Positions 38,040 to 46,788 of a stretch of 64,000 nucleotides of DNA are shown in pieces. The stretch's first letter is position 1. Every line of letters starts with the position of its first letter. The DNA comes from Pseudomonas sp. MRSN 12121 (GTDB lineage: Bacteria > Pseudomonadota > Gammaproteobacteria > Pseudomonadales > Pseudomonadaceae). Location: assembly GCF_000931465.1 (NCBI RefSeq), contig NZ_CP010892.1, positions 6,161,388 through 6,225,387 of the forward strand, read 5' to 3'. Made by a program: the position numbers and the translations under genes. Below the pieces are notes generated by a model. The model saw only the letters and a list, made by a program, of their open reading frames with translations, ran no database searches and was not told the DNA's origin.

Positions 38040-38188
38040 AAACATCTTTGGGTTTTGAGAAAACCCTAAACTTGGCTCAGCAATCGTTGGTTACATCTTT
38101 GATTTCTCGCGGAGTAACTTGTGATGCTGATAATCTTTTTGACTATCAGTCTGACTCCACAAGCACCCACACGAATTGCTTGATTCAG

Positions 38189-38200
38189 TTGTTAAAGAGC
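38189..38200 (-). promoter_or_regulatory. boxA antitermination site ahead of 16S rRNA
   Basis: The minus strand reads GCTCTTTAACAA, a near-perfect match to the rRNA boxA bound by NusB-S10. It lies about 36 nt downstream of the -10 of promoter P1 and 150 nt upstream of 16S. Confidence 0.85.
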
Positions 38201-38235
38201 GGTTGGTTAAGTCTTTCGTCTCAACCGAGGCGCGC

Positions 38236-38263
38236 ATTCTACAGCAGCCTCTGTATCTGTCAA
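38236..38263 (-). promoter_or_regulatory. rRNA operon promoter P1 (nearest to 16S)
   Basis: On the minus strand TTGACA (38258-38263) and TAGAAT (38236-38241) are spaced by 16 bp with the GC-rich discriminator GCGCGCC, typical of stringently controlled rRNA promoters. Confidence 0.85.
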
Positions 38264-38344
38264 GCGGTTATTTTAAGAAGTTTTCAAAGTTTCCTTTGCA
38301 ACTTCAACCACTTGCGCTTCCGATCTCTCGTCAGCGGGAGGCGA

Positions 38345-38372
38345 ATTCTACAGCGTTACACGCTGCTGTCAA
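38345..38372 (-). promoter_or_regulatory. rRNA operon promoter P2 (middle)
   Basis: On the minus strand TTGACA (38367-38372) and TAGAAT (38345-38350) are spaced by 16 bp, with discriminator TCGCCTC. It lies 109 bp upstream of P1 and has an A/T-rich stretch (AAAAAGAGG) just upstream. Confidence 0.85.
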
Positions 38373-38547
38373 CACCTCTTTTTCTCCGCTTTCGACCGAG
38401 ACGATCGAACCGTCAACAAGGCGAAAACTCACTGCCTTATCAACTCCTTCGGGCTTCGATGAACTGAAGCTTAACCGCTGCCGAAAATCGCTTAACTCGT
38501 TGAATCTCAAGGAGTTTTCCATTTCGACTGCGCCGGAAGTGGGGCGA

Positions 38548-38575
38548 ATTATAGAGAGATATAATTCGCCGTCAA
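38548..38575 (-). promoter_or_regulatory. rRNA operon promoter P3 (farthest upstream)
   Basis: On the minus strand TTGACG (38570-38575) and TATAAT (38548-38553) are spaced by 16 bp, with discriminator TCGCCCC. It lies 16 bp past the tyrS stop codon. The 551-bp stretch 38040-38590 otherwise holds the rRNA leader and shows no protein gene. Confidence 0.8.
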
Positions 38576-38590
38576 CACCTATTTTCCAAT

Positions 38591-39790
38591 TTATTCGGAT
38601 TTAAGCGTAATACGCGCAAAAGACTTCTTTCCGGCCTGGCAGACATGAGTCGAGCCAATCGCCCACATAAAGGCACGCTCGACCACTTCACCATCCACCC
38701 GCACGCCACCAGAACCGAGCAGATCACGTGCCATCGCCGAGTTCTTTACCAGCCCAGCCTTATTAAGAACAGCAGCGATTGGCATATCCTCAGCCGCCAC
38801 CAGCTCAATCTCAGGCAAATCGTCCGGCAACTCACCATCCTTCATGCGGTTGCCCGCCGCGCGATGAGCATTCGCAGCCGCTTCCTCACCATGGAAACGC
38901 GCAACGATTTCTTCAGCCAGCTTGATCTTGATATCCCGCGGATTGGCGCCCGCATCCACATCCGCCTTGAAGGACAGGATTTCCTCCATGGAACGGAAGC
39001 TCAGCAACTCGAAGTAGCGCCACATCAAAGCATCTGGAATGGAAACCAGCTTGCTATACATGACGCCTGGCGCTTCCTGGATGCCCACGTAGTTACCCAG
39101 GGATTTGGACATCTTCTTGACACCGTCCAACCCCTCGAGCAAAGGCATCGTCAGAATGCACTGAGCCTCTTGGCCGTAACCCCGTTGCAGTTCACGCCCC
39201 ATCAGCAGATTGAACTTCTGGTCCGTACCACCCAACTCAACATCAGCACGCAAAGCCACCGAGTCATAGCCCTGAACCAGCGGGTAGAGAAACTCATGAA
39301 TGGCAATCGGCTGATTGGTGGAGTAGCGCTTGTCGAAGTCATCACGCTCGAGCATACGAGCGACGGTGTACTGAGAAGTCAGGCGAATGAAGTCCGCCGG
39401 CCCCATCTTGTCCATCCAGGTGGAGTTGAAGGCAACTTCGGTTTTGGCCGGATCCAGAATCTTGAACACCTGACTTTTATAAGTCTCGGCATTCTCGAGC
39501 ACCTGCTCGCGGGTCAGCGGCGGACGGGTAGCACTCTTACCGCTTGGATCACCGATCATGCCGGTGAAATCGCCAATCAGAAAGATGACCTGATGCCCCA
39601 ACTCCTGGAACTGGCGCAGCTTATTAATAAGCACGGTGTGCCCCAGGTGCAGATCCGGCGCCGTCGGGTCAAAGCCAGCCTTAATACGCAGCGGCTGACC
39701 GCGCTTGAGCTTTTCGACCAGCTCGGACTCGACCAACAACTCTTCAGCACCACGTTTGATCAGCGCTAGCTGCTCTTCAACCGACTTCAT
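38591..39790 (-). CDS. tyrS: Tyrosyl-tRNA synthetase (KMSKS type)
   Basis: This enzyme charges tRNA-Tyr. The 399-aa protein has the class I signatures HLGH (in DLHLGHTVLINKL, near residue 42) and KMSKS (KKMSKSLGNYVG, near residue 230), and a C-terminal S4-like domain (LLGSGGVRVDGEVVERAF) that binds the tRNA. It is the TyrZ-like form; P. aeruginosa has both this and a KFGKT form. The start MKSVEEQLALIKRG at 39790 is chosen by family alignment. It points toward the rRNA operon, ending 16 bp before P3, and no terminator is visible between them. Confidence 0.96.
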   Translation of the reverse strand: MKSVEEQLALIKRGAEELLVESELVEKLKRGQPLRIKAGFDPTAPDLHLGHTVLINKLRQFQELGHQVIFLIGDFTGMIGDPSGKSATRPPLTREQVLENAETYKSQVFKILDPAKTEVAFNSTWMDKMGPADFIRLTSQYTVARMLERDDFDKRYSTNQPIAIHEFLYPLVQGYDSVALRADVELGGTDQKFNLLMGRELQRGYGQEAQCILTMPLLEGLDGVKKMSKSLGNYVGIQEAPGVMYSKLVSIPDALMWRYFELLSFRSMEEILSFKADVDAGANPRDIKIKLAEEIVARFHGEEAAANAHRAAGNRMKDGELPDDLPEIELVAAEDMPIAAVLNKAGLVKNSAMARDLLGSGGVRVDGEVVERAFMWAIGSTHVCQAGKKSFARITLKSE

Positions 39791-39902
39791 AACAGACCCG
39801 CAAGGCTCAGATTCAAAGGGAACCAACCATACAAGATCAGCGCCTAATTACAAGTTTTGCCCGGCGTATGGAAGGCTTTCCGCAGACAGGACGTCCGCAG
39901 GC

Positions 39903-39931
39903 TTGCTTAAGAGATGATTTGGTTATATTTT
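39903..39931 (+). promoter_or_regulatory. Promoter candidate for the M23 peptidase gene
   Basis: TTGCTT (39903-39908) and TATTTT (39926-39931) are spaced by 17 bp. The predicted leader (about 60 nt) is pyrimidine-rich and has no Shine-Dalgarno sequence directly before the ATG at 40001. Confidence 0.5.
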
Positions 39932-40000
39932 ATACAGTTATTTCATCTTCATCATGTCATTCATCTTTTCCAATTCATCTTTTTCAAAGTCAAATTACTT

Positions 40001-41431
40001 ATGAGCTCAGAACCGCCTAAAGCCCCGCCGCTTTATCCGAAGACCCACCTGCTCGCCGCAAGTGGTATTGCCGCCCTTCTCAGCCTGGCGCTCCTGGTAT
40101 TTCCTTCCAGTGACGTAGAAGCCAAAAGAACAACCTTGAGCCTTGATCTGGAAAGCCCAGTCGAGCAATTGACACAAGATCAAGACGACGCAGATGCCGT
40201 ACAAGCCACAAATGAGGCCGTAGCGTCCCCCTTCGCACAAATAGAAAACAGCCCCGAAGACAACGCCAAGACCGCGGAAGCCGTCCAAGAGCAGCCGACT
40301 CCAGCGGTGGCAGAAGAGAAGAAAGCCCCGAATCATCGGGAAGTGATAGTTGCCAAGGGCGATACCCTTTCCACCCTGTTCGAAAAAGTCGGATTGCCCG
40401 CCGCTTCGGTGCACGAAGTGCTGGCCAGCGACAAGCAGGCCAAGCAGTTCACCCAGTTGAAGCGCGGCCAGAAGCTCGAGTTCGAGCTGGGCTCCGATGG
40501 CCAGCTGAACAACCTGCACAGCAAGGTCAACGACCTTGAAAGCATTACCTTGACCAAAGGCCCAAAAGGCTTCGCGTTCAGCCGTATCACGGCCAAGCCG
40601 ATGGTACGCACCGCCTACGTCCATGGCGTGATCAACAGCTCGCTTTCGCAATCCGCGGCCCGTGCCGGCCTGTCCCACAGCCTGACGATGGATATGGCCA
40701 GCATCTTCGGCTACGACATCGACTTTGCTCAGGATATTCGTCCAGGCGACGAGTTCGACGTGATCTATGAGCAAACCGTTGCCAATGGCAAGGCCGTGGG
40801 CAGTCGCAATATCCTCTCTGCCCGCTTCACCAACCGCGGCAAGACCTATACGGCAGTGCGCTACACCAACAAGCAGGGCTCGAGCAGCTACTACACCGCT
40901 GACGGCAACAGCATGCGCAAGGCCTTCATCCGCACACCGGTGGACTTCGCCCGCATTAGCTCGCGCTTCTCCATGGGCCGCAAGCATCCAATCCTGAACA
41001 AGATCCGCGCTCACAAAGGCGTTGACTACGCAGCGCCTCGCGGCACGCCAATCAAAGCCGCTGGTGATGGCAAGGTACTGCTGGCCGGTCGCCGTGGCGG
41101 CTACGGCAACACCGTGATCATCCAGCACGGCAATACCTACCGTACGCTGTACGGCCACATGCAGGGCTTCGCCAAAGGCGTCAAAACTGGCGGGACTGTC
41201 AAACAGGGCCAGGTGATCGGCTATATCGGTACAACCGGGCTTTCCACTGGCCCGCACCTGCATTACGAGTTCCAGGTCAATGGCGTGCACGTCGACCCGC
41301 TGGGCCAGAAACTGCCCATGGCTGATCCAATCGCCAAAGCGGAGCGCGCACGCTTCCTGCAACAAAGCCAACCACTGATGGCCCGCATGGATCAGGAAAA
41401 AGCTACCATGCTCGCCTCGAACAAGCGTTAA
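40001..41431 (+). CDS. M23 family murein DD-endopeptidase (MepM-like)
   Basis: This is a membrane-anchored zinc peptidase expected to cleave peptidoglycan cross-links during growth. The 476-aa protein has an N-terminal anchor (LLAASGIAALLSLALLVF, about residues 20-37), an acidic linker, a LysM/OapA-like segment (VIVAKGDTLSTLFEKVGLP, about 115-133), and the M23 domain. Zinc ligands are His338 and Asp342 in HKGVDYAAP and His421 in HLHYEF, with YGHM in between. An in-frame start 29 codons upstream is possible but unconserved. It is divergent from tyrS and 2 bp upstream of anmK, so both likely act in wall remodelling and recycling. Confidence 0.92.
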   Translation: MSSEPPKAPPLYPKTHLLAASGIAALLSLALLVFPSSDVEAKRTTLSLDLESPVEQLTQDQDDADAVQATNEAVASPFAQIENSPEDNAKTAEAVQEQPTPAVAEEKKAPNHREVIVAKGDTLSTLFEKVGLPAASVHEVLASDKQAKQFTQLKRGQKLEFELGSDGQLNNLHSKVNDLESITLTKGPKGFAFSRITAKPMVRTAYVHGVINSSLSQSAARAGLSHSLTMDMASIFGYDIDFAQDIRPGDEFDVIYEQTVANGKAVGSRNILSARFTNRGKTYTAVRYTNKQGSSSYYTADGNSMRKAFIRTPVDFARISSRFSMGRKHPILNKIRAHKGVDYAAPRGTPIKAAGDGKVLLAGRRGGYGNTVIIQHGNTYRTLYGHMQGFAKGVKTGGTVKQGQVIGYIGTTGLSTGPHLHYEFQVNGVHVDPLGQKLPMADPIAKAERARFLQQSQPLMARMDQEKATMLASNKR

Positions 41432-41433
41432 GC

Positions 41434-42525
41434 ATGGCGCTCTACATAGGTGTGATGTCCGGGACCAGCCTCGATGGACTGGACATCGCACTCATCGAGC
41501 AAACCCAGGCAGTTCGACTGCTCGCCACGCACTACATTCCCATGCCCGAATCCCTGCGCGCCGAGCTGCTTGGCTTGTGCGCCAGCGGTCCCGATGAAAT
41601 CGCCCGCTCCGCCATCGCCCAACAGAACTGGGTGAAACTGGCCGCCCAAGGCATTCATGACCTTCTCGACCAACAGCGACTTGAACCCGCGGACATCCGC
41701 GCGATAGGCAGCCATGGCCAGACCATTCGCCATGAGCCGGCCCGGGGTTTCACAGTCCAGATTGGCAACCCTGCCCTGTTGGCCGAACTCACCGGTATCA
41801 CAGTCGTCAGTGATTTCCGTAGCCGCGATGTGGCCGCCGGTGGCCAAGGAGCGCCGCTGGTGCCGGCGTTTCATGAGGCGCTCTTCGATCAAAGCTCCAA
41901 TAGGCGCGCAGTCCTGAATATCGGCGGCTTCAGCAACCTGAGCCTGATCGAAAGCGACAAGCCGGTGGCCGGCTTCGACTGCGGACCAGGCAACGTCCTG
42001 CTGGACGCCTGGATCCAGGCTCGGCGTGGCGAAAGTTTCGATCGCAACGGCCAATGGGCCGCCAGTGGCCAGGTAGAGCCAATACTGCTGGGCGCCCTGC
42101 TCAGCGACCCATTCTTTGCCACTCAAGGCCCAAAAAGCACCGGGCGCGAGGTGTTTAATCTGGAATGGCTGCAAGGGCATCTGGCCCGCCTGCCGGCCTT
42201 TGCCGCTGAAAACGTCCAGGCAACGCTGCTGGAGCTGACAGCGCAGACCATAGTCCAGTCGTTGCAAGGCGCCCAGAGCGGCACTCAGGAGCTATTGGTC
42301 TGCGGTGGCGGCGCTCACAACTCGGCATTGATGAAGCGCTTGTCCGATCTGCTACCCCATACCCGGGTCAGCAGTACCGCCACCCACGGCGTCGATCCGG
42401 ACTGGGTTGAGGCCATGGCATTCGCCTGGCTGGCCCACTGCTGCCTCGAGGGAATAGCCGCCAACCGCCCGAGCGTCACCGGCGCCCGCGGCCTGCGAAT
42501 CCTGGGCGCGATCTATCCCGCCTGA
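41434..42525 (+). CDS. anmK: Anhydro-N-acetylmuramic acid kinase
   Basis: AnmK opens the 1,6-anhydro ring of recycled anhydro-MurNAc and phosphorylates it to MurNAc-6-P, feeding peptidoglycan recycling. The 363-aa protein begins MALYIGVMSGTSLDGLDIAL, the ATP-binding motif of the family, and has NIGGFSNLSLI and GFDCGPGNVLLD near residues 165-195. It follows the M23 peptidase by 2 bp, matching the functional link between release and recycling of murein fragments. A hairpin follows. Confidence 0.97.
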   Translation: MALYIGVMSGTSLDGLDIALIEQTQAVRLLATHYIPMPESLRAELLGLCASGPDEIARSAIAQQNWVKLAAQGIHDLLDQQRLEPADIRAIGSHGQTIRHEPARGFTVQIGNPALLAELTGITVVSDFRSRDVAAGGQGAPLVPAFHEALFDQSSNRRAVLNIGGFSNLSLIESDKPVAGFDCGPGNVLLDAWIQARRGESFDRNGQWAASGQVEPILLGALLSDPFFATQGPKSTGREVFNLEWLQGHLARLPAFAAENVQATLLELTAQTIVQSLQGAQSGTQELLVCGGGAHNSALMKRLSDLLPHTRVSSTATHGVDPDWVEAMAFAWLAHCCLEGIAANRPSVTGARGLRILGAIYPA

Positions 42526-42536
42526 CACCAGACAGC

Positions 42537-42568
42537 AAAACGCCGCAGAACCCGAAAGTCCTGCGGCG
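42537..42568 (-). terminator. Terminator after erpA (anmK/erpA convergent gap)
   Basis: On the minus strand CGCCGCAG and CTGCGGCG form an 8-bp stem that can extend inward, followed by TTTTGCTG. It lies between convergent anmK and erpA and may help stop both. Confidence 0.7.
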
Positions 42569-42591
42569 CCTGGTAAAGCAGTGACTGGTAA

Positions 42592-42942
42592 TCAGATCGA
42601 GAACGAAGAACCGCAACCACAGGTGGTGGTGGCATTCGGATTCTTGATCACGAAACGCGAGCCTTCCAAGCCTTCCTGATAATCCACCTCGGCACCTGCC
42701 AGGTATTGAAAGCTCATCGGATCAACCACCAGGCTGACGCCTTCGCGCTCGACGATGGTGTCGTCATCCGCAACTTCTTCATCGAAAGTGAAGCCGTACT
42801 GAAACCCTGAACAACCGCCGCCCGTAACGAATACGCGCAGCTTCAAGCGATCATTACCCTCTTCATCGACCAGGCTCTTCACCTTGTGCGCGGCACCGTG
42901 GGTGAATTGCAAAGCCGTGGGGGTGAAGGATTCAACGCTCAT
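42592..42942 (-). CDS. erpA: Iron-sulfur cluster insertion protein ErpA
   Basis: ErpA is an A-type carrier that delivers Fe-S clusters to apoproteins such as IspG/IspH. The 116-aa protein has the three conserved cysteines: Cys44 in GGGCSGFQYGF and Cys108/Cys110 in TTCGCGSSFSI. It stands alone, convergent to anmK and divergent in spacing from argC. No IscR-type operator was identified by eye in its upstream region. Confidence 0.96.
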   Translation of the reverse strand: MSVESFTPTALQFTHGAAHKVKSLVDEEGNDRLKLRVFVTGGGCSGFQYGFTFDEEVADDDTIVEREGVSLVVDPMSFQYLAGAEVDYQEGLEGSRFVIKNPNATTTCGCGSSFSI

Positions 42943-43065
42943 GCTGACTATCTCCCGGCGTTACGCCGCCATAATGCGTGATGACGCGCATTATCCGCTT
43001 CTCCCAGAAAATCGGTCAACTATTGTTACGGTATATCAATAAGCCCAGGCCGCGCCGCAGAATGC

Positions 43066-43090
43066 AAAAAGGCCCGTAATGGGCCTTTTT
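43066..43090 (-). terminator. Terminator after argC
   Basis: AAAAAGGCCC-ATTAC-GGGCCTTTTT on the minus strand is a symmetrical intrinsic terminator 19 bp after the argC stop codon. Confidence 0.85.
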
Positions 43091-43109
43091 ACCGAGGCAG
43101 GAAAGCGTC

Positions 43110-44144
43110 TTACGGCAACATGCCCGCGTGAGAAAGCCCCAGGCGCTCGTCCAGCCCGAACAGGATGTTCAGGTTCTGTACCGCCTGGCCCGAAGCGCCC
43201 TTCACCAGATTGTCGATTACCGACAGAACGACCACCAGGTCACCATCCTGAGGGCGATGCACGGCAATCCGACATACGTTGGCGCCACGCACACTGCGGG
43301 TTTCTGGATGGCTGCCCGCCGGCATGACATCCACGAACGGCTCATTGGCATAACGCTTCTCGAACAGTGCCTGCAGGTCCACCGACCTGTCCACGACGGT
43401 CGAGTAGAGCGTCGAGTGAATGCCACGGATCATCGGCGTCAGGTGGGGCACGAAAGTCAGGCCCACATCCTTGCCCGCCGCCCGCCGCAGGCCCTGGCGA
43501 ATCTCCGGCAGGTGGCGATGCCCCTTGACCGCATAGGCCTTCATGCTTTCCGACGTTTCGGAATACAGGGAGCCGACACTGGCGCCACGACCGGCCCCGC
43601 TGACGCCCGACTTGCAATCGGCGATCAGTCGCGAAGCATCAGCAAGGCCCGCCTCCAGCAATGGCAGGAAGCCGAGCTGGGTCGCAGTCGGGTAGCAGCC
43701 CGGGACAGCAATCAGGCGCGCCTTCTTGATCTGCTCGCGATTGACCTCGGGCAAGCCGTAGACGGCTTCGTCCAGCAACTCGGGGGCGCCATGAGGCTGG
43801 CCGTACCACTTGGCCCATTCTTCGGCATCCTGCAGGCGGAAGTCCGCCGACAGGTCGATGACCTTGGTGCCCGCGGCCAGCAACTCGCCCGCCAGAGCGT
43901 GGGCGACACCATGGGGAGTCGCGAAGAACACCACATCGCAGGCGCCAAGGGTCTTGATGTCAGGAACGCTGAACGCGAGGCCATCGTAGTGACCTCGCAG
44001 GTTCGGATACATATCGGCTACCGCCAGGCCCGCCTCGGATCGGGAAGTGATGACCACCACTTCAGCCTGCGGATGTTGCGCCAACAGACGCAGCAGCTCG
44101 ACACCGGTGTAACCCGTGCCGCCGACGATACCGACCTTGACCAT
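43110..44144 (-). CDS. argC: N-acetyl-gamma-glutamyl-phosphate reductase
   Basis: ArgC reduces N-acetylglutamyl phosphate with NADPH in arginine biosynthesis. The 344-aa protein has the N-terminal GxxGYTG motif (GIVGGTGYTGVELL) and the catalytic cysteine Cys150 in AVPGCYPTATQLG. The start MVKVGIVGG at 44144 is the conserved one; the in-frame extension to 44213 is not. Divergent from hemJ. No ArgR box was clearly seen in the 134-bp divergent region. Confidence 0.96.
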   Translation of the reverse strand: MVKVGIVGGTGYTGVELLRLLAQHPQAEVVVITSRSEAGLAVADMYPNLRGHYDGLAFSVPDIKTLGACDVVFFATPHGVAHALAGELLAAGTKVIDLSADFRLQDAEEWAKWYGQPHGAPELLDEAVYGLPEVNREQIKKARLIAVPGCYPTATQLGFLPLLEAGLADASRLIADCKSGVSGAGRGASVGSLYSETSESMKAYAVKGHRHLPEIRQGLRRAAGKDVGLTFVPHLTPMIRGIHSTLYSTVVDRSVDLQALFEKRYANEPFVDVMPAGSHPETRSVRGANVCRIAVHRPQDGDLVVVLSVIDNLVKGASGQAVQNLNILFGLDERLGLSHAGMLP

Positions 44145-44278
44145 AAACCTGCCCTCAACGAACCCACTGGAAAGCCGTCGATAATAGGGGCCGAAAGACC
44201 CTGCGACAACCATCGAGGTGACGTGTGGAGGGTGCAGCCTCTACTATCTTCGTCACCGTGAACCTGGGAATAACCAAA

Positions 44279-44710
44279 ATGCTCTATCTGTGGCTCAAAG
44301 CCTTTCATATCGTCAGTCTGGTCTGCTGGTTTGCCGGCCTGTTCTACCTGCCGCGCCTGTTCGTCTACCACGCTCAAAGCGAAGACACGATCAGCAAGGA
44401 ACGCTTCAGCCTCATGGAGCGCAAGTTGTATCGCGGGATCATGGGCCCGGCGATGATCGCCACGCTGATTTTCGGGATCTGGCTGCTGAGCCTGAACCCC
44501 AGCGCCTATTTCGGCCAGGGCGGCTGGATGCACGCCAAGCTGACGCTAGTGGTCATCCTGATCGGCTATCACCATATGTGCGGCGCCCAGGTGAAGCGCT
44601 TCGCCCGTGGCGAAAACACCCGCAGCCATGTCTTTTACCGCTGGTTCAATGAAGTACCGGTTCTGCTATTGATCGCCATTGTAATTCTGGTGGTCGTCCG
44701 GCCGTTCTAA
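44279..44710 (+). CDS. hemJ: Protoporphyrinogen IX oxidase HemJ
   Basis: HemJ oxidises protoporphyrinogen IX to protoporphyrin IX in the inner membrane, replacing HemG or HemY. The 143-aa protein is mostly hydrophobic with four predicted helices, and has the conserved WLKAFHIVSLVCWFAGLFYL start (His8) and HAKLTLVVILIGYHHMCG. The start at 44279 is chosen by family length. It lies 33 bp upstream of the nitronate monooxygenase-like gene, possibly in one transcript. Confidence 0.9.
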   Translation: MLYLWLKAFHIVSLVCWFAGLFYLPRLFVYHAQSEDTISKERFSLMERKLYRGIMGPAMIATLIFGIWLLSLNPSAYFGQGGWMHAKLTLVVILIGYHHMCGAQVKRFARGENTRSHVFYRWFNEVPVLLLIAIVILVVVRPF

Positions 44711-44743
44711 CTCTTACTCTCGTTATCATTCGGGGTACTTCCA

Positions 44744-45712
44744 ATGTCGCTGCCCGCTCTGCTCGAACAACGCCTGCGTCTGCCTGTCGTGGCTGCGCCG
44801 ATGTTCCTGATCTCCAACCCGCAACTGGTCCTGGCTTGCTGCCGCAATGGGGTGGTAGGCAGTTTCCCTGCCCTCAACCAGCGTGAAAGCAGCGGCTTCA
44901 AGGCTTGGCTGGAGGAGATCGAGGCGGGCCTTGCGCGCCTGGAAAACCCCGCACCTTACGCCGTGAACCTGATCGTGCATCACAGCAACCCACGCCTTGA
45001 GGCCGATCTGGCGATCTGCATCGAACACAAGGTGCCCATCGTCATCACCAGCCTGGGGGCTGTGAAGGACCTGGTCGACGCGGTGCACAGCTATGGGGGC
45101 CTGGTGTTCCATGACGTCACGACCCGGCGCCATGCAGAAAAAGCCGCCGAGGCCGGAGTCGACGGACTGATTGCCGTCGCCGCCGGCGCAGGTGGCCATG
45201 CCGGGACCTGGAGCCCGTTCTCGCTGATCGCGGAAATCCGCCAGTTTTTCGACAAGACCCTGCTGCTGGCCGGCTGCCTGAACCACGGCCACGAGATCCT
45301 CGCTGCACAATTGCTCGGCGCCGACCTTGCCTACTTCGGTACGCGCTTCATCGGCACCACGGAGAGTCATGCTCCCGACGCCTACAAGGAGATGCTGCTG
45401 AACGCCAAGGCCGCCGACATCGTGCATACCGCGGCGGTCTCCGGAGTTCCTGCAAGCTTCATGCGCCAAAGCCTGGAAAACGCCGGCTTCGACCTTGCCG
45501 CCCTGCAAGGCAAAGGTGATGTCGACTTCGGTTCGAAACTCAAGCCTGTCAATGACGAAGCCAAAGCCTGGAAAACCGTATGGTCCGCCGGGCAGGGCGT
45601 TGGCGAAATCAAGGACTTGCCGAGTGTCGATCAACTGGTCGCACGCCTTGACACCGAATACCGTGCGGCCCTGGAACAGGCCGCGCGCCTGCCACAACGC
45701 TGGCCACGCTGA
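44744..45712 (+). CDS. Nitronate monooxygenase-family flavoprotein
   Basis: This family uses FMN to oxidise alkyl nitronates such as propionate 3-nitronate. The 322-aa TIM-barrel protein has the FMN phosphate-binding stretch near GADLAYFGTRFIGTTES (about residues 190-206) and AGAGGHAGTWSPFSL (about 145-159), where the histidine of GGHAG is the catalytic base of class I enzymes. The precise substrate is not known; some relatives are enoyl-ACP reductases (FabK), from which the HAG motif helps to separate it. It lies downstream of hemJ. Confidence 0.88.
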   Translation: MSLPALLEQRLRLPVVAAPMFLISNPQLVLACCRNGVVGSFPALNQRESSGFKAWLEEIEAGLARLENPAPYAVNLIVHHSNPRLEADLAICIEHKVPIVITSLGAVKDLVDAVHSYGGLVFHDVTTRRHAEKAAEAGVDGLIAVAAGAGGHAGTWSPFSLIAEIRQFFDKTLLLAGCLNHGHEILAAQLLGADLAYFGTRFIGTTESHAPDAYKEMLLNAKAADIVHTAAVSGVPASFMRQSLENAGFDLAALQGKGDVDFGSKLKPVNDEAKAWKTVWSAGQGVGEIKDLPSVDQLVARLDTEYRAALEQAARLPQRWPR

Positions 45713-45729
45713 ATCAGTGATGTTTTTTG

Positions 45730-45752
45730 GCCAGCCATGGATGGCTGGCTTT
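45730..45752 (+). terminator. Weak terminator-like hairpin after the nitronate monooxygenase gene
   Basis: GCCAGCCAT-GG-ATGGCTGGC forms a perfect 9-bp stem with a minimal loop, followed only by TTTAAAC. Termination strength is doubtful. Confidence 0.45.
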
Positions 45753-45808
45753 AAACTGTCGCCCGATAGAGCCCTCCCCCTCTCCATAAGCCGACAAGGA
45801 AGCCCTGC

Positions 45809-46663
45809 ATGAGCGAAGACCGTTTCAAGATCGTATTTGACGGGACTTTGCTTCCGGGAATCGACATCGAACATGCCAAGCAGAAAATCGCCAAGCTGTT
45901 CAAAAGCGATATCGCTGCGATCGAGCCTCTGTTCAAGGGTCAAACCATGACCCTCAAGCGTGACCTTAGCGAGCAGGATGCGAAGATTTACCTTGCCGCG
46001 CTCAACCAGGCCGGAATCGATCCACGCGTCGAACCGGACCCCGCGCCCGGTAGCGATCAACCGGCCTCCGCCCCCGCCACACCCCCCACCCAGCCAGCCC
46101 CAATGCCTGCTCCCCAGGCGAAGTCGGGCACGGCAAATGACTGGCAACGCGCGAACTCCGAGCCCCTGACCAGGCCGAGCGCTTCGCCCTATGCGCCGCC
46201 CCAAGCCAGCGTTGGCGATCCGCTCCCCGAATTCGGTGCACTGAAATTCCATAGTGTGGATGGGCGTATCGGACGCCTGCGCTACCTGGCCTGGACCCTG
46301 ACCCTGATACTGGTAACCACCCTCGCCGGAGGTTTTCTGACTGCGGCGCTCGTCGGCAATGGCCTGCAGGTCACCGGGATGATTTTCCTGGCTGGCGTAG
46401 CACTGCTCTTCGCTTACCTGAACATCACCATTTCCGTTCAACGCCTGCATGACCTGGGCTGGTCGGGCTGGCTCTGGCTGCTGAACCTGCTGCCTTTTGT
46501 GTATGCAATATTTCCGCTGGTGCTCGCGGCATTACCAGGCAACACCGGCGCCAATCGTTATGGCGCCCCTCCACCGCCAAACAGCAGCGGGGTCAAGGTG
46601 CTGGCGGTGTTATGGATCATCGTTCTGCTGCTGTCCTTCATTGTCGGGCTCAGTTCGACCTGA
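45809..46663 (+). CDS. DUF805 membrane protein with extra N-terminal domain
   Basis: The 284-aa protein has three parts: an N-terminal soluble region (residues 1-75, FKIVFDGTLLPGIDIEHAKQ onward), a Pro/Ala-rich linker (about 76-130), and a C-terminal DUF805 region with four hydrophobic segments. DUF805 features visible are GRIGRLRYLAWTLTLI near the start of that region and VQRLHDLGWSGWLWLL. No function is established. The N-terminal part resembles small domains of Pseudomonas membrane proteins that may sense or bind a partner, but this is a guess. It stands between the nitronate monooxygenase gene and an SDR gene. Confidence 0.85.
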   Translation: MSEDRFKIVFDGTLLPGIDIEHAKQKIAKLFKSDIAAIEPLFKGQTMTLKRDLSEQDAKIYLAALNQAGIDPRVEPDPAPGSDQPASAPATPPTQPAPMPAPQAKSGTANDWQRANSEPLTRPSASPYAPPQASVGDPLPEFGALKFHSVDGRIGRLRYLAWTLTLILVTTLAGGFLTAALVGNGLQVTGMIFLAGVALLFAYLNITISVQRLHDLGWSGWLWLLNLLPFVYAIFPLVLAALPGNTGANRYGAPPPPNSSGVKVLAVLWIIVLLLSFIVGLSST

Positions 46664-46788
46664 CCCTGGGACGCACCCGGCGAAAACCGCCAGCCAACCC
46701 CGGCCACCTGTAGACTATTGGATTGATTTGGCGCGCCGCAGCCCGGGACCTTCCCGATGGGCCAGCGGCCGTTGCAATGGAGACCCGC

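Noticed and set aside
40007..41491. 494-codon minus-strand ORF opposite the M23 peptidase
   Set aside because: The plus strand encodes clear M23 zinc motifs; the minus-strand reading has no recognisable domain.
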